Source: JAEUTH01 sp039931675
GTDB taxonomy: Bacteria > Bacteroidota > Bacteroidia > AKYH767-A > OLB10
Assembly (NCBI GenBank): GCA_039931675.1
Contig: JBDTRM010000260.1
Location: 37,159-101,158 of the forward strand
Direction of reading: 5' to 3'
DNA: 64,000 bases
Position numbers and translations under genes: made by a program. Positions 46,233-55,847 of the stretch are shown here, in pieces. The notes beneath the pieces are model-generated. The model worked only from the letters and a program-made list of their open reading frames with translations. It had not been told where the DNA came from and ran no database searches. The number at the start of each line of letters is the position of its first letter. The first letter of the stretch is position 1.

Positions 46233-46691
46233 GAATATGAGATAATTTAAAGGTTAAAATTTGTAACGTGAATAGTTATATTATGGGAATTGATTTGACT
46301 GATTATAAATACAGAGAGGGGTTAAAACAAAACAAGAACGGGATGGAAGCCGCCTGAAACGGGGTAATAATTGTAAATGATTTTTGCGGCAATAACCGCA
46401 GGGGTTAAATGGAAACATGTCAAATGTATAAAAAAATATTGAAGGAGGCAATAATAAAGTGAAACGCTGTCATCCACCTGCCTCACATTCCTTCCGACTA
46501 TCGGAATCTATCACTTCTTAATTTAATACTAATTGTGCATCACCGAAAGTAAAAGGTAACAAGGCATTAGTTCGATAATCTGTTATTCGACTGTCCTTCT
46601 TCTTAACAAACATTTACAACAATCCTTCAAACCACGCAGTTTTGACCTAACACTACATATAATCCTATCTATAATTTTAATCTTTTAATTT

Positions 46692-46707
46692 ATGTAAGCA
46701 CTTACAT
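46692..46707. promoter_or_regulatory. Operator-like dyad ATGTAAG-CA-CTTACAT
   Basis: A perfect 7-bp dyad with a 2-base centre ends 16 bases before the ATG of the PQQ-propeller gene, the right place for a repressor site. The rest of the gap 46233-46723 is AT-rich, with a CCGACTATCGG palindrome near 46496 and no gene. Confidence 0.4.
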
Positions 46708-46723
46708 AATTTAATTCTGCATT

Positions 46724-47956
46724 ATGAAAATTAAAATAACAATGTTTCTGCTATTGATTATTCACTTTGCTTTTGCACAACCAAAAGCCAAAGAACAACT
46801 GACCCCTGATTTTGAAAAGCTGCCGCAGTTGTTGTGGAAGTTCAATACGGGAAGTCCTGTAATCGGTTCACCGGTTATTGATGAACGCTGTGTATTTATC
46901 GGAAGTATAAATGGTACATTATACGCTCTTGACAAGAACACTTCAACTGTTGTTTGGAAATTTGAAACGGGTGGTGCAATCCGTTCCGCTGTTTGCCTTA
47001 ATCAAGACAAACTGTTTTTAATAAGCGGTGACGGAAATCTTTATTGTCTCAATAAAACATCAGGCAAAATGCTTTGGTACTTTAAAACAACAACTGGTTT
47101 TATTGGCGATGTGCAGCACGACTTTGCAGACTATTACCAATCATCGCCTGTTATTTATAACAACATTATTTACTTCGGTTCGGGTGATGGTAATGTGTAT
47201 GCAGTTAACAGTGCCGATGGTGAAATGAACTGGAAATTTGAAACATCTGGTGCTGTGCATACCACCCCCGCTTTTTATAAAGATAAATTATTCATCGGTT
47301 CTATGGATGGCAATTTATATGCGCTCAATGCAATTACAGGCATGTTGATCTGGAAATTCAAATCCACAGGACATCAATATTTTCCTCGTGGGGAGATGAT
47401 GGGCAATCCTGTAACAGCAAAGGGATTGGTGTTTGCAGGTTCGCGCGATTACAACTTTTATGCAATTGATATCAATGGCGGTTACTGCCGGTGGATGAAA
47501 CAATTTCCCAAAGGCTGGGCGCTTCCCGTTACGGTTAATGACTCAGTTATTTATCTCGGCACATCAGATGACAGGCAACTGTTTGCACTTGATATTAAAA
47601 CAGGAACTGTTAAATGGAAAGCCGGAGCAGGCTTTAATATTTTTGGCGGATGCGCTCTTGGTATAACCACAGGTTACTTCGGCACACTGATGGGAAAAGT
47701 ATTTGCCATTGACCTTAAAACAGGAGCAACACGCTGGACTTTTACCACAGACGGATATAATAAAAATCACCTCAACTATTTTAAACCTGATGACAGCTAC
47801 CGCGATGATATAGGAACCATCATAGGCTCTTCAGAAAATATTGTTTCGCTTTACAATAACATGGGCGCCATCTTTTCCACACCCGCCATTTCAGGAAATC
47901 TTATGGTGATAAGCAGTACTGATGGAAATGTTTATTGTTTGAAGAAAGTGGATTGA
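46724..47956 (+). CDS. Exported PQQ-like beta-propeller protein
   Basis: This is a 410-residue periplasmic or surface protein with signal peptide MKIKITMFLLLIIHFAFAQ. It consists of about seven PQQ-type propeller repeats: LLWKFNTGSPVIGSPVID, VWKFETGGAIRSAVCLN, YYQSSPVIYNNIIYFGSGDG, LYALNAITGMLIWKF and others, ending DGNVYCLKKVD. The pattern resembles BamB and quinoprotein dehydrogenase propellers, but no PQQ-ligand or cytochrome domain is visible, so a binding rather than catalytic role is likelier. It has no T9SS tail. A dyad upstream suggests its own regulation. Confidence 0.9.
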   Translation: MKIKITMFLLLIIHFAFAQPKAKEQLTPDFEKLPQLLWKFNTGSPVIGSPVIDERCVFIGSINGTLYALDKNTSTVVWKFETGGAIRSAVCLNQDKLFLISGDGNLYCLNKTSGKMLWYFKTTTGFIGDVQHDFADYYQSSPVIYNNIIYFGSGDGNVYAVNSADGEMNWKFETSGAVHTTPAFYKDKLFIGSMDGNLYALNAITGMLIWKFKSTGHQYFPRGEMMGNPVTAKGLVFAGSRDYNFYAIDINGGYCRWMKQFPKGWALPVTVNDSVIYLGTSDDRQLFALDIKTGTVKWKAGAGFNIFGGCALGITTGYFGTLMGKVFAIDLKTGATRWTFTTDGYNKNHLNYFKPDDSYRDDIGTIIGSSENIVSLYNNMGAIFSTPAISGNLMVISSTDGNVYCLKKVD

Positions 47957-47995
47957 AATGTTGTTCAATCAATTTTATTCTTAACCTTTTAACCT

Positions 47996-49165
47996 CTAAT
48001 AAAATTGATACCTCTTTTTATTTTCATCAAAAACAGGCTCTCTTCTCAGAATTAATTTCGTAGTGTTTTCCAAATAAGCTTCAGTAGCGTCACTCCAATT
48101 TGCCGTGAGGCTTATTATTTTTTCAGGCTTAAAACTGCCGCTGCTGATAAGCGGCAGAATTTCTGGAATATCTCTTCTCGGATGAGAAATTCCAACATGT
48201 AGCGTAGCGCTTTTAATAAACATTTCCCATAAAGGCAGCGGTGTTTCTTTTCTTAAATAGAAAGCTGTGCTTGTGCATATCCCTCCCGGTGAAAGATTTC
48301 TTATCCCAAAATTTAATTTTTTAATTGAACCGCTTGCATCCACTACAATGGGATAACCTGTTTTCAATAACGAAGCAGAGAACCTGTCTATTGAAACTTT
48401 ACCTTTCATATCAACAGGGTTAGCACCAACAGACTCGGCAATCTGTAATCGCGCAACATCATCGTCCAAATAATCTACACGCGAGGCACCCAAAGCTATG
48501 GCAAGTGATGCCGCATATAAACCAATGCTTTTTGCAGCACCGCCCAAAATCAAAACCGGAACATTCGGATTTTTTTTAAGCTGTGGTCCCACAGTCCTGT
48601 AAGCATCAGCAATATTATCGCTTAAGGATGAACAATGGTAAGGGTTGATATTTTCAGGAAGTTCAATCAACATCTTATCGGCAAACGGAACCTTCAACAA
48701 GTCGCTTACACATCCTCCCCAATCTCCCATGCTTTGTCCGAATCCGTAAGCCGATAGCAAAGTGTTGCTGCCCGTGTCGCTGCAATTAGAATAAAATCCT
48801 GAAGAACAGTTATTGCAAACTCCGCATGAAATTGCCCACGGTACAATAACAACCTGTCCTTTTTTAAAACTGCTGACTTCATCACCCGTTTCAACTACTT
48901 CTCCTATACATTCATGACCGACACAAAAGGGAGGTTGAAGCGGATTTTTTCCAAACACATCAATAACTTTTTTATCAAGGAAGTGAATGTGCGCCCCCAA
49001 TCTTATTGCATTGCTGTAATTGTGAAAAAGAAAAATGCTGTCACCGTCACAACGCGATGCAACAAATGGTCTTATAATAGCCTCATGGGGATTGGTTATC
49101 CGCGGTTCATCTTTTTCGCGCCATGCTAATTTATTTTTCCGCAGCAAGGTCAGTTCTTTTATCAT
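47996..49165 (-). CDS. Zinc-type medium-chain dehydrogenase (MDR/ADH family)
   Basis: This 389-residue oxidoreductase likely oxidises an alcohol or polyol with NAD(P). The GroES-like half has the catalytic zinc Cys in RCDGDSIF, the GHECIGEVVETGDEV block and the structural zinc cysteines CGVCNNCSSGFYSNC. The Rossmann half begins VLILGGAAKSIGLYAASLAI, a variant of GxGxxG, with the acidic residues at the end of the second strand in VDYLDDD. The start is the ATG at 49165 (MIKELTLLRKNK) because the upstream codons start with an unlikely extension. Its substrate cannot be told from sequence. Confidence 0.88.
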   Translation of the reverse strand: MIKELTLLRKNKLAWREKDEPRITNPHEAIIRPFVASRCDGDSIFLFHNYSNAIRLGAHIHFLDKKVIDVFGKNPLQPPFCVGHECIGEVVETGDEVSSFKKGQVVIVPWAISCGVCNNCSSGFYSNCSDTGSNTLLSAYGFGQSMGDWGGCVSDLLKVPFADKMLIELPENINPYHCSSLSDNIADAYRTVGPQLKKNPNVPVLILGGAAKSIGLYAASLAIALGASRVDYLDDDVARLQIAESVGANPVDMKGKVSIDRFSASLLKTGYPIVVDASGSIKKLNFGIRNLSPGGICTSTAFYLRKETPLPLWEMFIKSATLHVGISHPRRDIPEILPLISSGSFKPEKIISLTANWSDATEAYLENTTKLILRREPVFDENKKRYQFY

Positions 49166-49373
49166 AAAGATTTGAGTAATGGTGAGTAACAAAGTTGTAG
49201 CTTATAAATAGAGAAAGCAACTTTTTGGTTTGGATACTTTTTAACCCTTTGCAACTTTATAATGAAGCTGCACTAATCCCTTCTCAAAATGTTTAACAGT
49301 TATAAGATTTACCATCTGCACTTGTGGCTATGTATAATATTACTTTGCGGTCATCCATGATTTAAGGAACTAC

Positions 49374-49410
49374 CAATGCAAGGTTATTATTTTTTTGGTT
49401 ACTTGCATTG
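49374..49410. other. Hairpin in the gap before the HNH gene
   Basis: CAATGCAAG (49374-49382) pairs with CTTGCATTG (49402-49410) across a 19-base AT-rich loop. It lies 100 bases upstream of the HNH gene, in a 345-base gap that shows no gene. It might be a regulator site or the edge of the accessory island. Confidence 0.5.
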
Positions 49411-49510
49411 ATTATTTGAATTTGTTGCAACTGATACTTAACAACCTTATCATCAAACTGAAATAATTCAATCGTAATTGAAAACCAATGAATAAAAACA
49501 ACTCTCAATC

Positions 49511-50476
49511 TTGGATGCACTCGCAAAATACTTAAATGCTTTTAAAAATCTTAAACGTGGTGTTACCAAATATGGTAAAGCACCTCATAAGGTTGTGATG
49601 CTGCTTAGTGTTTTGCGGGCTGCCAGAAACAAACTGATTACAGAGAACCAAATATTTATTACACCTGAATTAGTCTTTCATTTTAAAACCAATTGGAATG
49701 TACTTGTTACAACAAGTCACGTTTGCAATTTCGCTTTACCGTTTTGGCATTTGCGTGGAGAAAAATTCTGGCAATTAATTCCTAAACCGGGTTTTGAAGC
49801 TACGCTGCTTTTAAAAGAATCCGTTGCAAGTTTGGGAGAATTAAATGCTGCTGTTGAATATGCAAAGCTGAATGATGATTTGTTTGCATTGATGCTGGAT
49901 GAAAAAAGCAACCTGATGTTGCAGCAATTTTTATTGGATGAGTATTTTCCCGGAACAAAAAATATCTATAAACAAACTCCATATAAGCAGGCAGATTTAT
50001 TTGATGATTTGGAAGGCAAAATATTAAACGAAGATGCTGCCACTTACCGTGCAGAAATAAAAGAATTGTTAGCGCAAAACAACGAAGAAGAAATTTTTCT
50101 GCGGGGCAGTGTGTTCAAAAGAGAAATACCGAAAATTTATAACAACACCTGTTGCATTTCGGGAATGAAAATAGATGCAACAATAAATGTATCTATGATT
50201 GATGCCTGCCACATTATTCCTTTCAGTGAAAGCTACAACGATACTGTTACAAATGGAATTGCGCTATGCCCTAATTTGCACAGGGCATTTGACAGGGGAT
50301 TGATTGCAATTGATAACAATTATAAAGTAGTTATTTCAAAAACTTTCAAAGAAGGTGAAAGCAATTATAGTATTCATAGATTTGAAGGCAAAGAAATTCT
50401 GTTGCCGAGGATGAAAGATTATTTTCCTTTGAAGGAAAATTTTGATTGGCATCAAATGAAAATTTTTAAATCATAA
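49511..50476 (+). CDS. HNH endonuclease with N-terminal helical domain
   Basis: This is a probable DNA nuclease of 321 residues. The N-terminal two thirds (KYLNAFKNLKRGVTKYGKAP, HKVVMLLSVLRAAR, WNVLVTTSHVCNFALPFWHL) has no named function that I recognise but is seen in Bacteroidota HNH proteins. The C-terminal part is an HNH_2 domain: YNNTCCISGMKID, then MIDACHIIPFSESYNDTVTN and GIALCPNLHRAFDRGLI. The catalytic His and Asn and one Cys pair are present. The start is a TTG because no in-frame ATG is at a better place. It is 200 bases upstream of the two-gene operon described next, on the same strand. Confidence 0.85.
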   Translation: MDALAKYLNAFKNLKRGVTKYGKAPHKVVMLLSVLRAARNKLITENQIFITPELVFHFKTNWNVLVTTSHVCNFALPFWHLRGEKFWQLIPKPGFEATLLLKESVASLGELNAAVEYAKLNDDLFALMLDEKSNLMLQQFLLDEYFPGTKNIYKQTPYKQADLFDDLEGKILNEDAATYRAEIKELLAQNNEEEIFLRGSVFKREIPKIYNNTCCISGMKIDATINVSMIDACHIIPFSESYNDTVTNGIALCPNLHRAFDRGLIAIDNNYKVVISKTFKEGESNYSIHRFEGKEILLPRMKDYFPLKENFDWHQMKIFKS

Positions 50477-50631
50477 AAGATAAAAAGAATAAGAATTCCC
50501 ACCTCAATGGAAGACGATGTGTTTTACACATCTGATTCTTAGTGTTGCGTTGAAGTAAAATAAATTTTAAATGCAGTGGAGAAATTTTTTACCCAGGAAG
50601 AAATTGAAGAGTTATGAAGTTAACGAAAAAA

Positions 50632-50660
50632 TTGTCAGCATAAATTAATTTCTATATTTC
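50632..50660 (+). promoter_or_regulatory. Possible Bacteroidota-type promoter of the 1721-residue gene
   Basis: TTG at 50632 and TATATTTC at 50653-50660 (consensus TAnnTTTG, one mismatch) are separated by 18 bases and lie 18 bases before the start codon. This fits the -33/-7 layout of Bacteroidota promoters. The gap 50477-50678 has no gene apart from a 15-codon frame ending FFTQEEIEEL. Confidence 0.3.
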
Positions 50661-50678
50661 AAACCAAAATAATCTACT

Positions 50679-53600
50679 ATGAGAGTAAAGATTCCTAAGA
50701 AGTTCACTGAAAAAAATCTTGATGAAATTGTTCTTGAATATTGGAATTCAAGTTTGAATTGTCCATTAAAGGAGACGATAACATTTGATTTGACGGAAAT
50801 AGAGTGGATTGCAAGTGAAGAAATTACTTTTTTATTTGGTTGGATCAGGCATTTGATTAGTTATAACAAAAAAGTATATATTGAATTACCTTCAATATAT
50901 ACAGCTAACAAAAAGGCTAAGAGAAGATTAATTAGTCTATGGCACTATTGGAAAATCTATCAATTCGTTGAAGATTTTGAAACCGGGGAAAAGAAGAAAA
51001 AATATGATTTATATTTTAATGTTGAAGATGGAATTAATTCAATTATTGAAGAACAAAGACAAAAAGATTTAAAAAAAGAACTTGAAGATAAGACCTTTAA
51101 TAAAATACTTCCGTTTCAGGCTTTGGAAGTAAGCAAGTATGGTGACTTAAGGAATATTGATAAAGTACTGAAAGTAGAAATTGACGAATCCTTTAAGCTT
51201 GAAAAAAAAGTAAATGAATTACTGCAATATTTCTCCTCTAACACTCCTTTTCAAAATAAAACACTCAGCTATATAATAGCACATGAACTATTTTTAAATG
51301 TTGTTCATCATGCGTTTCCACATATTCCCAATCATTTCACAGAGTGTTATTTCACTGTTGCTCTTACTAATAAATTTGACAAGGAGAAAATTAAACAATT
51401 TGAAAATTGTAATGATAAGGATGCAGAGTTAAGATTAAAATGGAAAATAGAAAATATTCTACCTGCTACATATCCCATTGAAAGATTGTCTGAAACATTA
51501 GATTTTTTCATGGACAAAACTAAAAATGGAGTAGCAAATAAGCTTTACAAAAATGAATCCTATTTGGAATTTACAATACTTGACTTTGGACAGGGTATTT
51601 CTAAGACTTTAAAGGAAAGTTATGAGAATGATATAAGCGACTCCTTTAAAAAAGAAATCATAATAGATGACGTCAATTTTGCGCATAATGATCAAAACCC
51701 TGGCACCAAAACTTTAGAATACGCATTTCTATTAAGTTCATCAAGATATGCTTTTGATGAAAGCTTGAAGATTCACGAAACGGTACCACGTGGGCTATAT
51801 TTCTTAATTGATATTGTTAGGAGATACAACGGAATGGTACTTGCGAGAAGTAATAGCGGAAGGGTTACTTATGATTTCAGTGAAGATGTTTTGGAAATTC
51901 GTGATGCTGTAAAATATCCCTCGGATAGTAAACAGGAAATATTTTTTCCAGGAACTATGATTACTATTCTTATACCAGCTTCAACAAAAGGGAAAGTAAA
52001 AATTAATGCTGTTAAAACCAGTTATAACTTAAATTATTCAAACCCTTCTTATGAACTTATTAATGTGTTTTCAGTTTATAGTGAATCACTTCATGAATCT
52101 AAAATAGACAGAAATGACCCAGATTTTATATTTAAATCGTATTACTATTTCTTCAAAGAATTCAATAATACACTAGATAAATTTCGAAAGAAATCCTGCA
52201 TTTTGTATATTGACTTTGCTGGTTTTCAAATTGATATTATAGCACATAAGCTACTTTATTATTTATGTACAACCCCCAAAATAAATGAACAGACAAATGC
52301 AATTATTTTGAATTTTGAAAATAAAAGTTTGATTCGAAATGTTCGTGAAAGTTTATTAAATAGTAGTAACATTAAAAATAAGGACCCCTTTATTTACAGA
52401 CCGATACCGTGTATTTTTTTTGATGGTGATATAACATGGATAGGTATTAAACATGAAGAAGATGAATTGCTGTTGGATAGTTTATTTAGAAAACAATCTG
52501 ATACAAAGAATATATCCAAATTTAAAGAGCATGAGGTTATTGAAGGAAATATATTTCTTAAAGATGAAAATGGTTTTGTTTCTTCAAGACTACCAAGTAT
52601 TGAAGAATTGAAAAATAATCATACGATACTTAATTTAATACGTGAGAACACAGTAAAACGAAAAAATGAGATATTTCTAACAGCGGGAGGATATTATCAA
52701 AATGAATTTATTGCTCTATTTGAATGCCTACATTCTGAAGAAATAGCAAATTTATTTGGAACATACCTAATTCAAAAGCTAAAATTAAGGCATTCCGGTA
52801 AAATCCCTGTTTTTCATAAAATTTTATCAGTTACCGTTAGTAGCCAACTTATTGCTTATGCTATAAGAGAATATATTTTGAATCTTAAAAAAGAAAATGA
52901 ACTACCTGCCGATTACCCAATCCCAAGATTAATAAGTCTTGCCAGCTATTATTCATTCAGTACAGAAAAACAGTTTAGAACAATAGATGAAAATGAGAAG
53001 ATAATTCTTGTAAATGACATTATTTCTACTGGATCACTGGTTAATAGTATTTTAGAGAAATTGGAATTATTAAATGTTGAAATAGTTAGTGTCTTGACAA
53101 TTGCTGACACCAGAGTTTTTGAGATTGAAAAAGCCAATGAAGTTGAATCGTGTAAATTAAAGTGTGAAGAAAAACTTGTTTCATTGTTAACAAAACAAAT
53201 ACGGAAGTACAAAACTAATCTTTATAATATCCCTATTGTTAATAGAATTAATCCAGTTTTGAATGCAATTGTAGATATGGAAGCAGAAAAGGCGGAAGAA
53301 AGAAAAGTGCTTTTCAAGAATTGCGAAGAATTTATTAGTGAGAACAAAATTTCAGATAATTATTTCAAAATAGGCCATGTTGAACACGATACATCTCATT
53401 TTAGTTATTGGGTAAGGGTTACAGAACTTTTTGAATCTACAAAAGGAAATGAAGTTGTAAGAAATCTGAAAATGAAAATTGATGAACATGAAAGAACGGT
53501 TATACCACAAGAAAGCAAATCCCGTCAAAAGTCAAGACTAACATCTTTCTTTCAAAATATTAATCAGTTAAAACTCTTAGATTCCAAACCAGAGAACCAA

Positions 53601-55844
53601 ATCTTATATGTAACAATTGAAAAAAATCTACGGTCTATTGAAAAGACTTTAAATATTAATAAACTTGAATTAGAAACATTTCAACCAGAGTATATTTTCT
53701 TTCCCATATTTTCAGCAGCCGATAAAATTAATAAGGTTCAACTATCAAAAATTTTCGGTATTAATTTAGATAAAATTTTTAGGTTGCAGCGATACGAAAC
53801 AGATAAAGGATGGAGATTTACTTTTCCACCGAAACTGCTAAATGAGCCAACAAGGGATAAGCAAGTATTGATTTTGGACAGTGGTTCTGCTACAGGTAAT
53901 ACTATTTTCCAATTAATAGACTCAATTTGTTTTCTCCAAGTTTCAAAAATTGTGGTTCTTTCTGTTGTAGGACGAATTGAAGATTTTCAACGTGAGTTTT
54001 TATCTCGTATTCGTGAGATGAAAGTAAAGCATCTTAAAACAAAGGAAGAAAAAGAAAAAGAAAATCAAACGAAGGGTAATTCTATTTTAGAGGAAGATAA
54101 TGAAGACCGACACATTATTCCTGTTCATATCTATTTTGGAACTCAATTACATATTCCAGCCTACGCATCGTATAAATCATGCCCTATTTGTAAGGAGCGA
54201 GATGAACTTATTCAAACTTTATTGCAAAGACAAAGTTTGCCAAAATTAGTTGAAGATTACATTACTTTTAGAATAGAAGAAATTCAAGTAGTTGGTTCTT
54301 CTGAAACAGGTAAAAATGTTATTCGCTATTTGCCGATAAGAAAAGAAAATTTAAATGAAATCAATTATGATTTGGGAAGTTTGTTTATGCTTCGCGATAA
54401 AATCGGGAAAATAAATTCTTATCGTTTCTATAAAGATTATTTCGAATTCTTCAATCAATTAAATGAAAAACCTGAATCTGAAAAAAATAAAATGTTAGAG
54501 TTATTAATTGGAATAATAAATCATGAGTCATATTTATTAAAGACAATTGAGGATCTTTTACCTGATACTTTTAAGGATTTAAAATCTTATATTGAGAGAA
54601 TAATCCTGTCCGGTGATTTTAAAATGGATTCGTTGAACTATCAATGGAATAAGTATGGGCTTGTCAAATTTTTATCTTTAATAAATTATGACTCATTTTT
54701 TTCTAAGGATTCTTTGCAAAGGATTCTCGAATTTATTGCGGATGATGAACTATCTAAACAAAATCTTGCATTTGTTTTGTGGAATGCACTATCTAATGAT
54801 TATATCCACACTAGAATAAAAGCGGAAAAGATGATTGTTCAACTATGGGCTGTGTGTAAATCGAATTCCAGTATCAATTATTCTGAAATAGTGAAGCAAC
54901 TCATTTACGTCTATCCAAAGCGAATGGGAAACTCATGTGCTGATGCGTTTAAAAATTTATTGTTTTTTTATCTAAAAGAAGATTCAATGGAGAAACATAC
55001 TGAATTACAAGACACATTATTAAATTTATTCTTAGACTTTAAAAGCCAACAAAATAATTCAATTTCAGAATTAAGAAAATTAATTAATCCTCTCGAATAC
55101 ATTCTAAATCAAATTGAAGATGATTTAATAGCAAATATTAAGATAATTGAAAGCTTTGTTTTAGTTAAGGAGAAATCCAAAAGTGATTTTGGCAATTTCA
55201 ACAAATTTGTATTAGTCAAAAGTAGTTTAGACAATGAACTCAATAAATTAAAGGAAATATTTAACACTCCTGAAAAAGTAAATACTGAAAAGATAATTTC
55301 AATTAAGTCTTTAATAGCAAATTATATTTCTTCAATCAGAAAGGACTTTATTCATCGCAACTCTGAATTTGCATTAAGTTGTTTAAATTATAATTGCAGT
55401 GTAATAAATATTTGGAAGGAGATAGTCGGTGAATTCTTAAGAAATAAAAGCGAAAGCGATGAGAATAAATTTGCTGAAATTGATTTTAATCTTGATTCTT
55501 TAAATTCTATTAATGAAGAACATTGTTTTATAAATAAGAATATTTTATCAGGAATTTATAGGGAGATAATTCATAATATGGCAAAAGAGAAGAAAAACGA
55601 TAAAATGATATTAGAGTATGAAATAAGAAGAAACAATAATATTAAATCTGAAATTTATAACTTTAATATCATTCAAGACAGAGCACTTGCTAGTTTTCCG
55701 GAAAAAATTTCAGAGCATCAAGGAGGCTTAAAACTAATTCATGATTTAATGACGGATATGGGCGGTGAATTTACTTACAAGGAATATACAAGTATCGACA
55801 ACAGAAAATTTACGAACTTTTCATTTGATTTTCAAATCAACTAA
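50679..55844 (+). CDS. Multidomain STAS/GHKL-ATPase/dual phosphoribosyltransferase-like protein
   Basis: This is a 1721-residue protein that I cannot assign to a named family. Residues 1-110 look STAS-like (TITFDLTEIEWIASEEITFL). About 130-440 looks like a GHKL ATPase: N-box IAHELFLNVVHHAF (Glu203, Asn207), G1 box DFGQGIS (Asp302), and RGLYFLIDIVRRYNG (371-385). A short STAS-like stretch follows at about 505-570. About 670-800 resembles a type I phosphoribosyltransferase (KNEIFLTAGGYYQNEF; PRPP loop IILVNDIISTGS, Asp780). About 1040-1110 is a second one (VLILDSGSATGNT, Asp1067). A CPIC pair is at 1168-1171, then a helical region. About 1620-1721 has GHKL-like N-box and G2 pieces (YREIIHN; GGLKLIHDLMTDMGG) but no G1 box. 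It is AT-rich and Lys/Asn/Ile-rich. The next gene starts 3 bases later. Confidence 0.85.
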   Translation: MRVKIPKKFTEKNLDEIVLEYWNSSLNCPLKETITFDLTEIEWIASEEITFLFGWIRHLISYNKKVYIELPSIYTANKKAKRRLISLWHYWKIYQFVEDFETGEKKKKYDLYFNVEDGINSIIEEQRQKDLKKELEDKTFNKILPFQALEVSKYGDLRNIDKVLKVEIDESFKLEKKVNELLQYFSSNTPFQNKTLSYIIAHELFLNVVHHAFPHIPNHFTECYFTVALTNKFDKEKIKQFENCNDKDAELRLKWKIENILPATYPIERLSETLDFFMDKTKNGVANKLYKNESYLEFTILDFGQGISKTLKESYENDISDSFKKEIIIDDVNFAHNDQNPGTKTLEYAFLLSSSRYAFDESLKIHETVPRGLYFLIDIVRRYNGMVLARSNSGRVTYDFSEDVLEIRDAVKYPSDSKQEIFFPGTMITILIPASTKGKVKINAVKTSYNLNYSNPSYELINVFSVYSESLHESKIDRNDPDFIFKSYYYFFKEFNNTLDKFRKKSCILYIDFAGFQIDIIAHKLLYYLCTTPKINEQTNAIILNFENKSLIRNVRESLLNSSNIKNKDPFIYRPIPCIFFDGDITWIGIKHEEDELLLDSLFRKQSDTKNISKFKEHEVIEGNIFLKDENGFVSSRLPSIEELKNNHTILNLIRENTVKRKNEIFLTAGGYYQNEFIALFECLHSEEIANLFGTYLIQKLKLRHSGKIPVFHKILSVTVSSQLIAYAIREYILNLKKENELPADYPIPRLISLASYYSFSTEKQFRTIDENEKIILVNDIISTGSLVNSILEKLELLNVEIVSVLTIADTRVFEIEKANEVESCKLKCEEKLVSLLTKQIRKYKTNLYNIPIVNRINPVLNAIVDMEAEKAEERKVLFKNCEEFISENKISDNYFKIGHVEHDTSHFSYWVRVTELFESTKGNEVVRNLKMKIDEHERTVIPQESKSRQKSRLTSFFQNINQLKLLDSKPENQILYVTIEKNLRSIEKTLNINKLELETFQPEYIFFPIFSAADKINKVQLSKIFGINLDKIFRLQRYETDKGWRFTFPPKLLNEPTRDKQVLILDSGSATGNTIFQLIDSICFLQVSKIVVLSVVGRIEDFQREFLSRIREMKVKHLKTKEEKEKENQTKGNSILEEDNEDRHIIPVHIYFGTQLHIPAYASYKSCPICKERDELIQTLLQRQSLPKLVEDYITFRIEEIQVVGSSETGKNVIRYLPIRKENLNEINYDLGSLFMLRDKIGKINSYRFYKDYFEFFNQLNEKPESEKNKMLELLIGIINHESYLLKTIEDLLPDTFKDLKSYIERIILSGDFKMDSLNYQWNKYGLVKFLSLINYDSFFSKDSLQRILEFIADDELSKQNLAFVLWNALSNDYIHTRIKAEKMIVQLWAVCKSNSSINYSEIVKQLIYVYPKRMGNSCADAFKNLLFFYLKEDSMEKHTELQDTLLNLFLDFKSQQNNSISELRKLINPLEYILNQIEDDLIANIKIIESFVLVKEKSKSDFGNFNKFVLVKSSLDNELNKLKEIFNTPEKVNTEKIISIKSLIANYISSIRKDFIHRNSEFALSCLNYNCSVINIWKEIVGEFLRNKSESDENKFAEIDFNLDSLNSINEEHCFINKNILSGIYREIIHNMAKEKKNDKMILEYEIRRNNNIKSEIYNFNIIQDRALASFPEKISEHQGGLKLIHDLMTDMGGEFTYKEYTSIDNRKFTNFSFDFQIN

Positions 55845-55847
55845 TCC

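Noticed and set aside
50477..50678. Small gene between the HNH and 1721-residue genes (15 codons ending FFTQEEIEEL)
   Set aside because: Too short, no conserved context, and the upstream frame is closed.
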